Shown piece after piece: positions 49,988 to 58,681 of a stretch of DNA of 64,000 nucleotides. The DNA comes from Streptomyces barringtoniae. Its GTDB lineage: Bacteria; Actinomycetota; Actinomycetes; Streptomycetales; Streptomycetaceae. The DNA lies in NCBI RefSeq assembly GCF_020819595.1, contig NZ_JAJHNP010000018.1:124001-188000 (forward strand). The letters are read 5' to 3'. Position 1 is the stretch's first letter. Each line of letters starts with the position of its first letter. A model generated the notes under the pieces. That model had not been told where the DNA came from and did no database searches. It was given only the letters and a program-made list of their open reading frames with translations. The position numbers and the translations under genes are program-made.

Positions 49988-51418
49988 TCAGTTGTTCTGG
50001 GTGCCACCGAGGTGGTGGACGCGCAGCATGTTGGTGGTGCCGGGGACGCCGGGGGGCGAGCCGGCGGTGATGATGACCGTGTCGCCCGCGTCGAAGCGGT
50101 CCAGCCGGGCGACCTCCTGGTCCACCAGGTCGACCATCTCGTCCGTGGTGTTCACGAACGGCACGACGTGCGGCTCCACGCCCCAGCTGAGGGTGAGCTG
50201 GTTGCGGGTGCCCTCGTCGGTGGTGAAGGCGATGATCGGCTGGACCGCGCGGTAGCGGGACAGGCGGCGCGCGGTGTCACCGGACTGGGTGAAGGCGATC
50301 AGGCCCCGGCCGCCGAGGAAGTCGGCGATCTCGCAGGCCGCGCGGGCCACCGAACCGCCCTGGGTGCGCGGCTTCTTGCCCGGCACCAGCGGCTGCAGGC
50401 CCCTGGAGAGCAGCTCCTGCTCGGCCGCCTGGACGATCTTCGACATGGTCTTGACCGTCTCGACCGGGTACGCGCCCACGCTGGACTCGGCCGACAGCAT
50501 GACCGCGTCGGCGCCGTCCAGGATCGCGTTGGCCACGTCGGAGGCCTCGGCGCGGGTCGGACGGGAGTTGGTGATCATCGACTCCATCATCTGGGTCGCG
50601 ACGATCACCGGCTTGGCGTTGCGCCGGCACAGCTCGATCAGGCGCTTCTGCACCATGGGGACCTTCTCGAGCGGGTACTCGACGGCGAGGTCACCGCGGG
50701 CGACCATCACACCGTCGAACGCCATCACGACGTCCTCCATGTTCTGCACCGCCTGCGGCTTCTCCACCTTGGCGATGACCGGGACCCTGCGGCCCTCCTC
50801 GTCCATGACGCGGTGCACGTCGTGGACGTCCTTGGCGTCCCGGACGAAGGACAGCGCGACCAGGTCGCAGCCCATGCGGAGGGCGAAGCGCAGGTCCTCG
50901 ATGTCCTTCTCGCTCAGCGCGGGCACGTTGACGGCCGCACCGGGCAGGTTGATGCCCTTGTGGTCGGAGACGACGCCGCCCTCGATGACGATCGTCTTCA
51001 CCCTGGGGCCCTCGACGTCCAGGACCTTCAGCTCGACGTTGCCGTCGTTGATCAGGACCTGGTCCCCGCGCGAGACGTCGCCCGGCAGCCCCTTGTACGT
51101 CGTGCCGCAGATGTGCTTGTCGCCCGGCACGTCCTCGGTCGTGATGACGAACTCGTCACCGCGTTCCAGCTCGACCGGACCCTCGGCGAAGGTCTCCAGG
51201 CGGATCTTCGGGCCCTGCAGGTCGGCGAGCACGCCGATGGGCCGGCCGGTCTCCTTGGACGCGGCCCGGACGCGGTCGTACCGCGCCTGGTGCTCGGCGT
51301 GGGAGCCGTGACTGAAGTTGAACCGGGCCACGTTCATGCCCGCCTCGATCATGGCGACGAGCATCTCGTGGGAGTCGACCGCGGGGCCGAGAGTACAGAC
51401 GATTTTCGAACGGCGCAT
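49988..51418 (-). CDS. pyk: Pyruvate kinase
   Basis: Final step of glycolysis: phosphoenolpyruvate plus ADP gives pyruvate and ATP. 476 residues, normal. N-terminal KIVCTLGPAVDS, NVARFNFSHGSHAEH (residues ~30-44), the active-site AKVEKPQAVQNME with the catalytic Lys (about 220), MVARGDLAVE, and EASDVANAILDGADAVMLS. The C-terminal allosteric domain ends in LRVHHLGGTQNN. Downstream of pta-ackA in the same direction; an 87-bp gap with a 14-bp palindrome suggests its own promoter. Confidence 0.97.
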   Translation of the reverse strand: MRRSKIVCTLGPAVDSHEMLVAMIEAGMNVARFNFSHGSHAEHQARYDRVRAASKETGRPIGVLADLQGPKIRLETFAEGPVELERGDEFVITTEDVPGDKHICGTTYKGLPGDVSRGDQVLINDGNVELKVLDVEGPRVKTIVIEGGVVSDHKGINLPGAAVNVPALSEKDIEDLRFALRMGCDLVALSFVRDAKDVHDVHRVMDEEGRRVPVIAKVEKPQAVQNMEDVVMAFDGVMVARGDLAVEYPLEKVPMVQKRLIELCRRNAKPVIVATQMMESMITNSRPTRAEASDVANAILDGADAVMLSAESSVGAYPVETVKTMSKIVQAAEQELLSRGLQPLVPGKKPRTQGGSVARAACEIADFLGGRGLIAFTQSGDTARRLSRYRAVQPIIAFTTDEGTRNQLTLSWGVEPHVVPFVNTTDEMVDLVDQEVARLDRFDAGDTVIITAGSPPGVPGTTNMLRVHHLGGTQNN

Positions 51419-51445
51419 GGGGCGATCCTATCGGTTTGTTTCGCT

Positions 51446-51459
51446 ACGGAATATTCCGT
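51446..51459. promoter_or_regulatory. 14-bp palindrome ACGGAATATTCCGT upstream of pyk
   Basis: A perfect palindrome 28 bp upstream of the pyruvate kinase start codon, in the 87-bp gap after ackA. A further CGGAA follows at 51464. A+T-rich core. It probably lies in the pyk promoter and would be a good target for a carbon-source regulator. Confidence 0.5.
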
Positions 51460-51505
51460 CTGGCGGAAGATACAAATGAGTGCCGCACCGCTCAGGTGCT
51501 GCTAT

Positions 51506-52726
51506 TCAGTTGTTCTTTCCGACCAGTGCGTAGGTCTGCGTCGCGATCTCCAGTTCTTCATCCGTCGGCACCACGGCGACCGCGACACGCGCACCCTTCG
51601 GCGAGATGATCCTGGCCCGGTCCGCTCGCACCGCGTTCAGCTCCGGGTCGACCGCCAGGCCCAGGGACTCCAGGCCCGCGACCGCCGCCTCGCGCACGGG
51701 CGCCGCGTTCTCGCCGACCCCCGCCGTGAACGCGACCGCGTCCACCTTCCCGAGTACGGCGTAATAGGCGCCGATGTACTTCTTGAGCCGGTGAATGTAA
51801 ATGTCGAACGCGAGAGCGGCCGCTTCGTCACCCTCGTCGATCCGGCGGCGGATCTCCCGCATGTCGTTGTCCCCGCACAGACCGAACAGACCGCTCCTCT
51901 TGTTGAGAAGAGTGTCGATCTCGTCCATGGACATATCCCCAACCCGGGCCAAATGGAAGATGACGGCCGGATCCACATCACCGGAGCGCGTACCCATCAC
52001 CAGCCCCTCCAAAGGGGTGAGCCCCATGGAGGTGTCCACGCAGCGGCCCTTCTCCACCGCGGTCGCCGACGCGCCGTTGCCCAGGTGCAGCACGATCACG
52101 TTGACCTCGGACGGGTCCTTGCCCAGCAGCCGCGCGGTCTCCCGCGAGACGTAGGCGTGCGAGGTGCCGTGGAAGCCGTAGCGGCGGATGCGGTACCGGT
52201 CGGCGATCTTCGGGTCGATCGCGTAGCGCGCGGCCGGCTCCGGCATCGTCGTGTGGAACGCGGTGTCGAAGACGGCGACCTGGGGCAGGTCGGGGCGCAG
52301 CGCCCGGGCGGTGCGGATGCCGGTCAGGTTGGCCGGGTTGTGCAGCGGGGCGACGGGGATCAGCCGCTCGATCTCGCTGAGCACCTCGTCGTCGATGACC
52401 GTCGGCTCGGTGAAGAACATTCCGCCGTGCACCACCCGGTGTCCGATCGCGGCCAGCTCCGGCGAGTCGAGGCCCAGGCCGCCCCGGCTCAGCTCCTCGG
52501 CGACCGCCTTCAGCGCGGCGTCGTGGTCGGCGATCGGCCCGGTGTGCTCGCGGGTGTCGCCGGTGGTGAGGCAGGTGTGCTTGAGCCGGGAGGCCTGCTC
52601 GCCGATGCGCTCCACCAGCCCGACGGCGAGCCGGCTCGCGTCGCGCATGTCGAGCAGCTGGTACTTCACCGACGAGGAGCCGGAGTTGAGGACGAGGACG
52701 CGGCTCGCCGGGAGATGTTCTGTCAC
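51506..52726 (-). CDS. ackA: Acetate kinase
   Basis: Interconverts acetyl phosphate plus ADP and acetate plus ATP. 406 residues from the GTG at 52726; the open frame continues upstream inside pta but the family N-terminus is VLVLNSGSSSVKYQL (residues ~10-24). Other motifs: GHRVVHGG, RRYGFHGTSHAYVSRE, VLHLGNGASATAVEKG and AFTAGVGENA. Starts 23 bp after the pta stop, so the two form the usual pta-ackA operon. Confidence 0.97.
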   Translation of the reverse strand: MTEHLPASRVLVLNSGSSSVKYQLLDMRDASRLAVGLVERIGEQASRLKHTCLTTGDTREHTGPIADHDAALKAVAEELSRGGLGLDSPELAAIGHRVVHGGMFFTEPTVIDDEVLSEIERLIPVAPLHNPANLTGIRTARALRPDLPQVAVFDTAFHTTMPEPAARYAIDPKIADRYRIRRYGFHGTSHAYVSRETARLLGKDPSEVNVIVLHLGNGASATAVEKGRCVDTSMGLTPLEGLVMGTRSGDVDPAVIFHLARVGDMSMDEIDTLLNKRSGLFGLCGDNDMREIRRRIDEGDEAAALAFDIYIHRLKKYIGAYYAVLGKVDAVAFTAGVGENAAPVREAAVAGLESLGLAVDPELNAVRADRARIISPKGARVAVAVVPTDEELEIATQTYALVGKNN

Positions 52727-52749
52727 GGTGATTCGGATGCTCTCTGTGG

Positions 52750-54825
52750 TCAGTTGGCGGGCGTCTGGGCCTGGATCGCCGTGATGGCGACGGTGTTGAC
52801 GATGTCCTGGACGAGCGCGCCCCGGGACAGGTCGTTGACCGGCTTGCGCAGACCCTGCAGGACCGGTCCGACGGCGATCGCGCCGGCCGAGCGCTGCACG
52901 GCCTTGTAGGTGTTGTTGCCCGTGTTGAGGTCCGGGAAGATCAGAACCGTTGCCTGGCCGGCGACGTCGGAGCCGGGCAGCTTGGTCGCGGCGACGGACG
53001 GCTCCACCGCCGCGTCGTACTGGATCGGGCCCTCGATCTTCAGGTCGGGCCGCCTGCTGCGCGCCAGTTCGGTGGCCTCGCGCACCTTGTCGACGTCGGC
53101 GCCCGAACCGGAGGTGCCGGTGGAGTACGACAGCATCGCGATCCTGGGCTCCACGCCGAACTGCGCCGCCGTGGTCGCCGACTGGATGGCGATGTCCGCG
53201 AGCTGCTCGGCGTTCGGGTCGGGGTTGACCGCGCAGTCGCCGTAGACCAGCACCTTGTCGGCCAGGCACATGAAGAAGACGGACGAGACGATCGACGACT
53301 CCGGCCTGGTCTTGATGATCTCGAAGGCGGGCCGGATGGTGGCCGCCGTCGAGTGCACCGACCCGGACACCATGCCGTCGGCCAGGCCCTCCTGGACCAT
53401 CAGGGTTCCGAAGTAGTTGACGTCCGATACGACGTCGTAGGCCAGCTCGGCGGTCACGCCCTTGTGGGCCCGCAGCCGGGCGTACTTCTCGGCGAAGGCG
53501 TCGCGCAGCTCGGAGGTGGCCGGGTCGATCAGCTGGGTGTCGCCGAGGTCGACGCCGAGGTCGGCGGCACTCTTGCGGATCCTGTCCTCCGGCCCGAGCA
53601 GGGTCAGATCGCACACGCCCCGGCGCAGCAGCACCTCGGCCGCGTGCAGCACCCGCTCCTCGGTGCCTTCCGGCAGCACGACCCGGCGCTTTTCGGAGCG
53701 GGCCTGCTCCAGCAGCTTGTGCTCGAACATCATCGGGGTGACCCGGTCGCCGCTGGGGGCGCTCACGCGCGCGGCCAGCCCGGCGGTGTCGGCGTACCGC
53801 TCGAACAGGCCGAGCGCCCGCTCCGCCTTGCGCGGGGTGGCCGCGTTCAGCTTGCCCTCAAGGGAGAACAGCCGCTCGGCGGTGGGGAAGCTGTTGCCCG
53901 TCACGGAGAGCACCGGGGTGCCCGGGGCGAGGCGGGCGGCGAGGGTGAGGATCTCCTGGCTCGGCACCTCGTTCAGGGTGAGCAGCACGCCGGCTATCGG
54001 CGGGGTGCCGGCGCTGTGCGCGGCCAGCGAGCCCACGACCAGGTCGGCGCGGTCGCCCGGGGTCACGACCAGGCAGCCGGGGGTCAGGGCGCCGAGCAGG
54101 TTGGGCAGCATCGCGCCGCCGAAGACGAAGCCGAGGACGTCCCGGGCGAGCCCGGAGTCGTCGCCGAGCAGCACCCTGGCGTCGAGGACCTGCGCGATCT
54201 GGGCCACGGTCGGCGCGGACAGCGCGGGCTCGTCGGGGACGACGTAGCAGGGCACCGGCAGCCGGTTCGCGAGCCGCTCGGCGATCTCGGCGCGGTCCTC
54301 GCGTGCCACCCGGTTGGTGACCATCGCCAGCACGTCGCAGCCCAGGCCGTCGTACGCCCGGTAGGCGTTGCGGGTCTCGGCGAGCACGGACTCGGTGGTC
54401 TGCCCGCGGCCGCCGACCACCGGGATCACGGAGGCGCCGAACTCGTTGGCGAGGCGGGCGTTCAGGGACAGCTCGTCCGGCAGCTGGGTGTCGGCGAAGT
54501 CGGTGCCGAGGACGAGGACGACGTCGTAGTCGCGCGCGACCAGGTGGAAGCGGTCGACCAGCGCGGAGACCAGTTCGTCGGTGCCCTGCTCCGCCTGGAG
54601 CGCGGACGCCTCCTGGTAGTCCATGCCGTAGACCGTCGCCGGATCCTGAGAGAGGCGGTACCGCGCCCGCAGCAGCTCGAACAGCCGGTCGGGGCCGTCG
54701 TGCACGAGCGGACGGAACACGCCCACCCGGTCGACCTGCCGGGTCAGGAGCTCCATGACCCCCAGCTCCACGACCTGGCGGCCGTCACCGCGGTCGATCC
54801 CGGTCACGTACACGCTGCGCGTCAC
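52750..54825 (-). CDS. pta: Phosphate acetyltransferase, long multidomain form
   Basis: Converts acetyl-CoA and phosphate to acetyl phosphate. 691 residues from the GTG at 54825 (GGAG nine bases upstream; the frame stays open to 54966). The N-terminal ~210 residues are the BioD-like P-loop domain of long Pta enzymes (VTRSVYVTGIDRGDGRQVVE), without a canonical Walker A Lys. The middle DRTGG domain spans about 220-340. The catalytic PTA domain runs from ~370 (MFEHKLLEQARSEKRRVVLP) with GLADGMVSGSVHSTAATIRP and LSYSTGTSGSGADVDKV. First gene of the pta-ackA operon. Confidence 0.96.
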   Translation of the reverse strand: MTRSVYVTGIDRGDGRQVVELGVMELLTRQVDRVGVFRPLVHDGPDRLFELLRARYRLSQDPATVYGMDYQEASALQAEQGTDELVSALVDRFHLVARDYDVVLVLGTDFADTQLPDELSLNARLANEFGASVIPVVGGRGQTTESVLAETRNAYRAYDGLGCDVLAMVTNRVAREDRAEIAERLANRLPVPCYVVPDEPALSAPTVAQIAQVLDARVLLGDDSGLARDVLGFVFGGAMLPNLLGALTPGCLVVTPGDRADLVVGSLAAHSAGTPPIAGVLLTLNEVPSQEILTLAARLAPGTPVLSVTGNSFPTAERLFSLEGKLNAATPRKAERALGLFERYADTAGLAARVSAPSGDRVTPMMFEHKLLEQARSEKRRVVLPEGTEERVLHAAEVLLRRGVCDLTLLGPEDRIRKSAADLGVDLGDTQLIDPATSELRDAFAEKYARLRAHKGVTAELAYDVVSDVNYFGTLMVQEGLADGMVSGSVHSTAATIRPAFEIIKTRPESSIVSSVFFMCLADKVLVYGDCAVNPDPNAEQLADIAIQSATTAAQFGVEPRIAMLSYSTGTSGSGADVDKVREATELARSRRPDLKIEGPIQYDAAVEPSVAATKLPGSDVAGQATVLIFPDLNTGNNTYKAVQRSAGAIAVGPVLQGLRKPVNDLSRGALVQDIVNTVAITAIQAQTPAN

Positions 54826-54928
54826 GCGTCCACTCCGTTCCTCATGCTGTATGACCTGCACTGACCTGTACGCCTTGAATGTCGCGTCATCGGCATAAAA
54901 ATCGCCCACCAAGGTGAGCAGAACCCTC

Positions 54929-54957
54929 TTGACAATACCCCCGACGCCAGATAAGGC
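54929..54957 (+). promoter_or_regulatory. pfkA promoter
   Basis: A perfect -35 TTGACA (54929-54934), a 17-base spacer and -10 TAAGGC (54952-54957), about 85 bp before the pfkA ATG. It resembles an RpoD-type (HrdB) promoter. It lies in the 219-bp divergent region shared with pta. Confidence 0.65.
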
Positions 54958-55044
54958 GCCCGTCAAGTGGCTCAGTGTCCCGGCGGACGTGAAACAATCG
55001 ACACTGGCTCACCGGTAACGACAGCGAGCAGGAGACACAGCACG

Positions 55045-56070
55045 ATGCGCATCGGAGTTCTCACCGCAGGCGGCGACTGCCCCGGCCTGAACGCCGTGAT
55101 CCGGTCGGTCGTGCACCGGGCGGTTGCGCAGTACGGCGACGAGGTCATCGGCTTCGAGGACGGCTACCGGGGTCTGCTCGACCGGCACTACCGCAGCCTC
55201 GACCTGGACGGGGTCAGCGGCATCCTGGCCCGCGGCGGCACCATCCTCGGCTCCTCCCGGCTGGAGCGCGACCGGCTGCGCGAGGCCTGCGACGGGGCCG
55301 CCGACATGGTCGAGGAGTTCGGCATCGACGCGCTGATCCCGATCGGCGGCGAGGGCACGCTCACCGCGGCCCGCATGCTCTCCGACGCGGGCCTCCCGGT
55401 CGTCGGAGTCCCCAAGACCATCGACAACGACATCTCCTCCACCGACCGCACCTTCGGCTTCGACACGGCCGTCGGCGTGGCCACCGAGGCGATGGACCGC
55501 CTGAAGACCACGGCCGAGTCCCACCAGCGCGTGATGGTCGTCGAGGTGATGGGCCGGCACGCCGGCTGGATCGCCCTGGAGTCCGGCATGGCCGCCGGCG
55601 CCCACGGCATCTGCCTGCCCGAGCGCCCCTTCGACCCCGCCGACCTGGTCAAGATGGTCGAGGAGCGCTTCGCCCGCGGCAAGAAGTTCGCCGTCATCTG
55701 CGTCGCCGAGGGCGCCCACCCCGCCGAGGGCACCATGGACTACGGCAAGGGCGAGATCGACCAGTACGGCCACGAGCGCTTCCAGGGCATCGGCACCGCG
55801 CTGGCGTACGAGCTGGAGCGGCGCCTCGGCAAGGAGGCCAAGCCGGTCATCCTCGGCCACGTCCAGCGCGGCGGCGTCCCCACCGCCTACGACCGCGTCC
55901 TCGCCACCCGCTTCGGCTGGCACGCCGTCGAGGCCGCGCACCGCGGCGAGTTCGGCCGGATGACCGCGCTGCGCGGCACCGACATCGTGATGGTGCCGCT
56001 CGCGGAGGCGGTCACCGAGCTGAAGACGGTGCCGAAGGACCGCATGGACGAGGCGGAATCGGTCTTCTAG
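55045..56070 (+). CDS. pfkA: 6-phosphofructokinase
   Basis: Phosphorylates fructose 6-phosphate to the 1,6-bisphosphate. 341 residues from the ATG at 55045 (GCAGGAGACAC upstream), the length of the S. coelicolor enzyme. GVLTAGGDCPGLNAVIRSVV (residues 4-23) is the phosphate-donor site. GGEGTLTAA keeps Gly at the position that marks ATP specificity (Asp in PPi enzymes), while PKTIDNDI retains the Lys typical of the PPi/group III branch; this is the known actinobacterial ATP-PFK combination. MGRHAGWIALESG and GHVQRGGVPTAYDR follow. Divergent from pta. Confidence 0.96.
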   Translation: MRIGVLTAGGDCPGLNAVIRSVVHRAVAQYGDEVIGFEDGYRGLLDRHYRSLDLDGVSGILARGGTILGSSRLERDRLREACDGAADMVEEFGIDALIPIGGEGTLTAARMLSDAGLPVVGVPKTIDNDISSTDRTFGFDTAVGVATEAMDRLKTTAESHQRVMVVEVMGRHAGWIALESGMAAGAHGICLPERPFDPADLVKMVEERFARGKKFAVICVAEGAHPAEGTMDYGKGEIDQYGHERFQGIGTALAYELERRLGKEAKPVILGHVQRGGVPTAYDRVLATRFGWHAVEAAHRGEFGRMTALRGTDIVMVPLAEAVTELKTVPKDRMDEAESVF

Positions 56071-56109
56071 GCCACCCGGCCGGTCTTCCGGACCGTACCT
56101 GTCGGCCTG

Positions 56110-56799
56110 CTACGCCGACCTGTCCGCCACGCCCTCCCAGAAGTTCTCCACGATCCGGTCGAGGAAGTCCCGGCCGGACTCGCTGGCGCTCGTGGTGCCG
56201 CCGCCCCAGCTCAGGGTGGCGGCCATGTGCCCCTGGTAGTCCTCGTAGAGCTGCTGCAGCACGCCTTCGAGGACATCCGTGTCCAGGGGCGCGAGCTTGC
56301 GCACGGGCCGCACATAGGCCTGCCAGCGGGTGGTCACCGCGCTGTGCAGCAGGTCGGCGAGCTTCGCCTCGCGGCCGGTGACGGCGACGAAGTCGGGCAG
56401 GGCCAGGTCCAGCACCCGGGCGAGCGCGGCCGACTGGCGCTCGTTGCCCCGCCACTGCCCGTTCTCCTCCATGCGCAGGTAGCTGCGCAGGTCCATGTCG
56501 ACGGCACGGGCGAGGTCCTCGGGTGCGACGGCGCGGGAAATGCGATGCTCGCGCAGGGTCTGCGGCCGGCCGAGGAGTTCGCCCGGGGAACACCACAGCA
56601 CCCCGGCCAGCGCGGTGAGTTCCGGGTGGCTCGGGGCAACCGAGCCGCGTTCCCAGGCGATCACCAGATCGGGTGTGACGTAGGGCAGGCCGTACGAGGC
56701 CCGCATGCCGTAGGCGACGTGCTCGGGGCCCATACCGAGCGCGGCGCGCAGCCGGCGGGCCGCCGGGGCGTTGAAGGGGGGAGCTGAGGGTTGGCGCAC
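56110..56799 (-). CDS. Helix-turn-helix regulator, XRE-like
   Basis: 229 residues from the GTG at 56799, chosen because TAGCTT lies seven bases upstream (a leaderless-type -10) and MRQPSAPPFNAPAARRLRAA is a sensible N-terminus; the frame also has a GTG at 56910. Two HTH-like regions: ARRLRAALGMGPEHVAYGMR...TPDLVIAWERG (residues ~14-60) and APEDLARAVDMDLRSYLRME (~95-114). The C-terminal ~100 residues are helical and unassigned. It resembles XRE-type DNA-binding proteins with a paired HTH. Convergent with pfkA, 39 bp away. Confidence 0.8.
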   Translation of the reverse strand: MRQPSAPPFNAPAARRLRAALGMGPEHVAYGMRASYGLPYVTPDLVIAWERGSVAPSHPELTALAGVLWCSPGELLGRPQTLREHRISRAVAPEDLARAVDMDLRSYLRMEENGQWRGNERQSAALARVLDLALPDFVAVTGREAKLADLLHSAVTTRWQAYVRPVRKLAPLDTDVLEGVLQQLYEDYQGHMAATLSWGGGTTSASESGRDFLDRIVENFWEGVADRSA

Positions 56800-56988
56800 C
56801 TCGCACAAGCTAGGGGGCGCTGTGACGGGATGGCTACGGTCAGTTCGGACAGGATCACGGATTGTCGGAACGTACAGTTCCGGCCGTTCGGTATGTAACG
56901 GACGGACCACCCTTACGGCGCACCTCTTGACCCCCTTCCCGCGCGCCCCCTGACCGACCCCCTTCGGTCCGTGCCCTGGTCCCCCCGC

Positions 56989-57816
56989 TCATCCCTTGAC
57001 CGCCCCGCCCAGCGCGAAGCCACCTCCCAGCCGTCGCGCCACCAGGACGTAGAGCAGGATCACGGGCGTCGAGTAGATGACGGAGAACGCGGCGAGCTGG
57101 CCGTAGGCCACCATGCCCCGGTTGCCGAAGAAGTCGTTGATGCTGACCGAGGCCGGCATCTGGTCCGGGGTGAGCAGCAGCATGAAGGGGACGAAGAAGT
57201 TCCCCCACATCATCACGAACGAGAACACCGTGACGACGGCGAGCCCCGGACCCATCAGCGGCAGCACGATGCGGACCAGGGACTGCAGCGAGGACGCCCC
57301 GTCCGTCCAGGCCGCCTCCTCCAGCTCCTTCGGCACCCCGTCCATGAAGTTCTTCATCAGCCAGATGGCGAAGGGGAGTTGGGAGGCGGCGAAGAACAGG
57401 ATCGTGCCCTGCAGGGTGTCGATCAGGTTCACCCGCACGAACAGCGCGTACACCGGCACCATGATCGCGGTGATCGGCAGGCTCGTCGCGAACAGGACCG
57501 ACAGCAGGAACGGCCGGTTGAGCCGGGAGCGGAAGCGGGAGAGCGGATACGCGGCGAGGGCGGCGCAGGCGACGGTCAGTGCCGTGGCGCCGCCGCACAG
57601 GATCAGGCTGTTGAGCAGCGGGGTGTAGGTGATGTCCGGGGTCAGGATCGCGTCGAAGTTGCCGAGGGTGAACCCGTCCGGGGTCTTCACCCTGAGGTCC
57701 GCGTGGGGGTCCACGGAGGACAGCACCACCCAGGCGAGGGGCAGCGCGAAGGCGACGGCCACGACCAGGAGCGAGACATCGGCGGCGAGCCGCCGCGAGG
57801 TGCGCTTGCGGGACAT
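56989..57816 (-). CDS. Sugar ABC importer permease, MalG type
   Basis: 275 residues with six membrane segments (LLVVAVAFALPLAWVVLSS near the N-terminus). The inner-membrane EAA loop is clear (KELEEAAWTDGASSLQSLVR, about residues 168-187), the contact with the ATPase. Last gene of a three-gene operon. No ATPase is encoded here; such Streptomyces importers usually share the MsiK ATPase. Eight-base gap to the partner permease. Confidence 0.93.
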   Translation of the reverse strand: MSRKRTSRRLAADVSLLVVAVAFALPLAWVVLSSVDPHADLRVKTPDGFTLGNFDAILTPDITYTPLLNSLILCGGATALTVACAALAAYPLSRFRSRLNRPFLLSVLFATSLPITAIMVPVYALFVRVNLIDTLQGTILFFAASQLPFAIWLMKNFMDGVPKELEEAAWTDGASSLQSLVRIVLPLMGPGLAVVTVFSFVMMWGNFFVPFMLLLTPDQMPASVSINDFFGNRGMVAYGQLAAFSVIYSTPVILLYVLVARRLGGGFALGGAVKG

Positions 57817-57823
57817 TGCGTGC

Positions 57824-58681
57824 TCACACCTCCGTCCGCAGCAGCCGCAGGTAGACGACCGAGAACAGGGAACCGACGAGCAGCAGGAGCAGGGCGACCG
57901 CCGTGCCGTACCCGATCATGCTGTTCTGGAAGGCCTGTTCGTACATGAACAGCGGCAGCGTCTGGCTCTTGTTGCCGGGGCCGCCCCGGGTCATCACCCA
58001 GATCAGCCCGAAGACGGACAGCGTCTGCAGGGTGTTGAGCATCAGGTTGGTGCCGATGGACCGCCGGATCATCGGCAGGGTGATGTGCCACATCCGCCGC
58101 CATCCGCCGGCCCCGTCCACCTCGGCGGCCTCCGTGATCTCGGCCGGTATCTCGTCCAGCGCGGCGGAGTAGACGAGCATCGAGAACGCCGTACCGCGCC
58201 AGACGTTGGCGAAGGACACGGCGAGGATCGGCAGCGTGAACAGCCAGTTCTCGCGCGGCAGCCGAAGCCAGTCCAGGATGGCGTTCAAGGTCCCCTCCCG
58301 CCGGAAGAAGGCGTACAGCAGGAACCCGGCGACGACTTCCGGCAGCACCCACGCGGTGACGACGACCCCGCCGGTGAGGGTGCGCACCGGTTTCGAGGCC
58401 CGCTTCATGAGCGCCGCCAGGGCGAGCCCCAGCGTGTTCTGCCCGACGAGCGAGGACAGCACGGTGAACACCAGGGTCAGCCAGACGGCGTTCAGGAACG
58501 CGTCGTCCCGGAAGGCGTGCCGGAAGTTGGCGAAGCCGACGAACGACGCGTGCGCCTGACCGGTCAGCTGCAGGTCGGTGAAGGCGATCCAGACGCAGTA
58601 CGCGATCGGCCCGGCGAGGAAGAGCAGGAGCAGGACGAGGGCGGGGGTGAGCGGGAGGGCGCGGCTGATCCGGCGCCTCAT
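57824..58681 (-). CDS. Sugar ABC importer permease, MalF type
   Basis: 285 residues from the ATG at 58681, overlapping the stop of the binding-protein gene by four bases, which fixes the start. Six membrane segments (LTPALVLLLLFLAGPIAYCV first). The EAA loop reads PAEITEAAEVDGAGGWRRMW (about residues 187-206). Forms a heterodimer with the MalG-type permease encoded next. Confidence 0.93.
   Translation of the reverse strand: MRRRISRALPLTPALVLLLLFLAGPIAYCVWIAFTDLQLTGQAHASFVGFANFRHAFRDDAFLNAVWLTLVFTVLSSLVGQNTLGLALAALMKRASKPVRTLTGGVVVTAWVLPEVVAGFLLYAFFRREGTLNAILDWLRLPRENWLFTLPILAVSFANVWRGTAFSMLVYSAALDEIPAEITEAAEVDGAGGWRRMWHITLPMIRRSIGTNLMLNTLQTLSVFGLIWVMTRGGPGNKSQTLPLFMYEQAFQNSMIGYGTAVALLLLLVGSLFSVVYLRLLRTEV

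Noticed and set aside
54700..54825. The degenerate P-loop of the Pta N-terminal domain as a loss of function
   Set aside because: The BioD-like domain of long Pta enzymes commonly lacks a canonical Walker A, and the catalytic C-terminal domain is intact.
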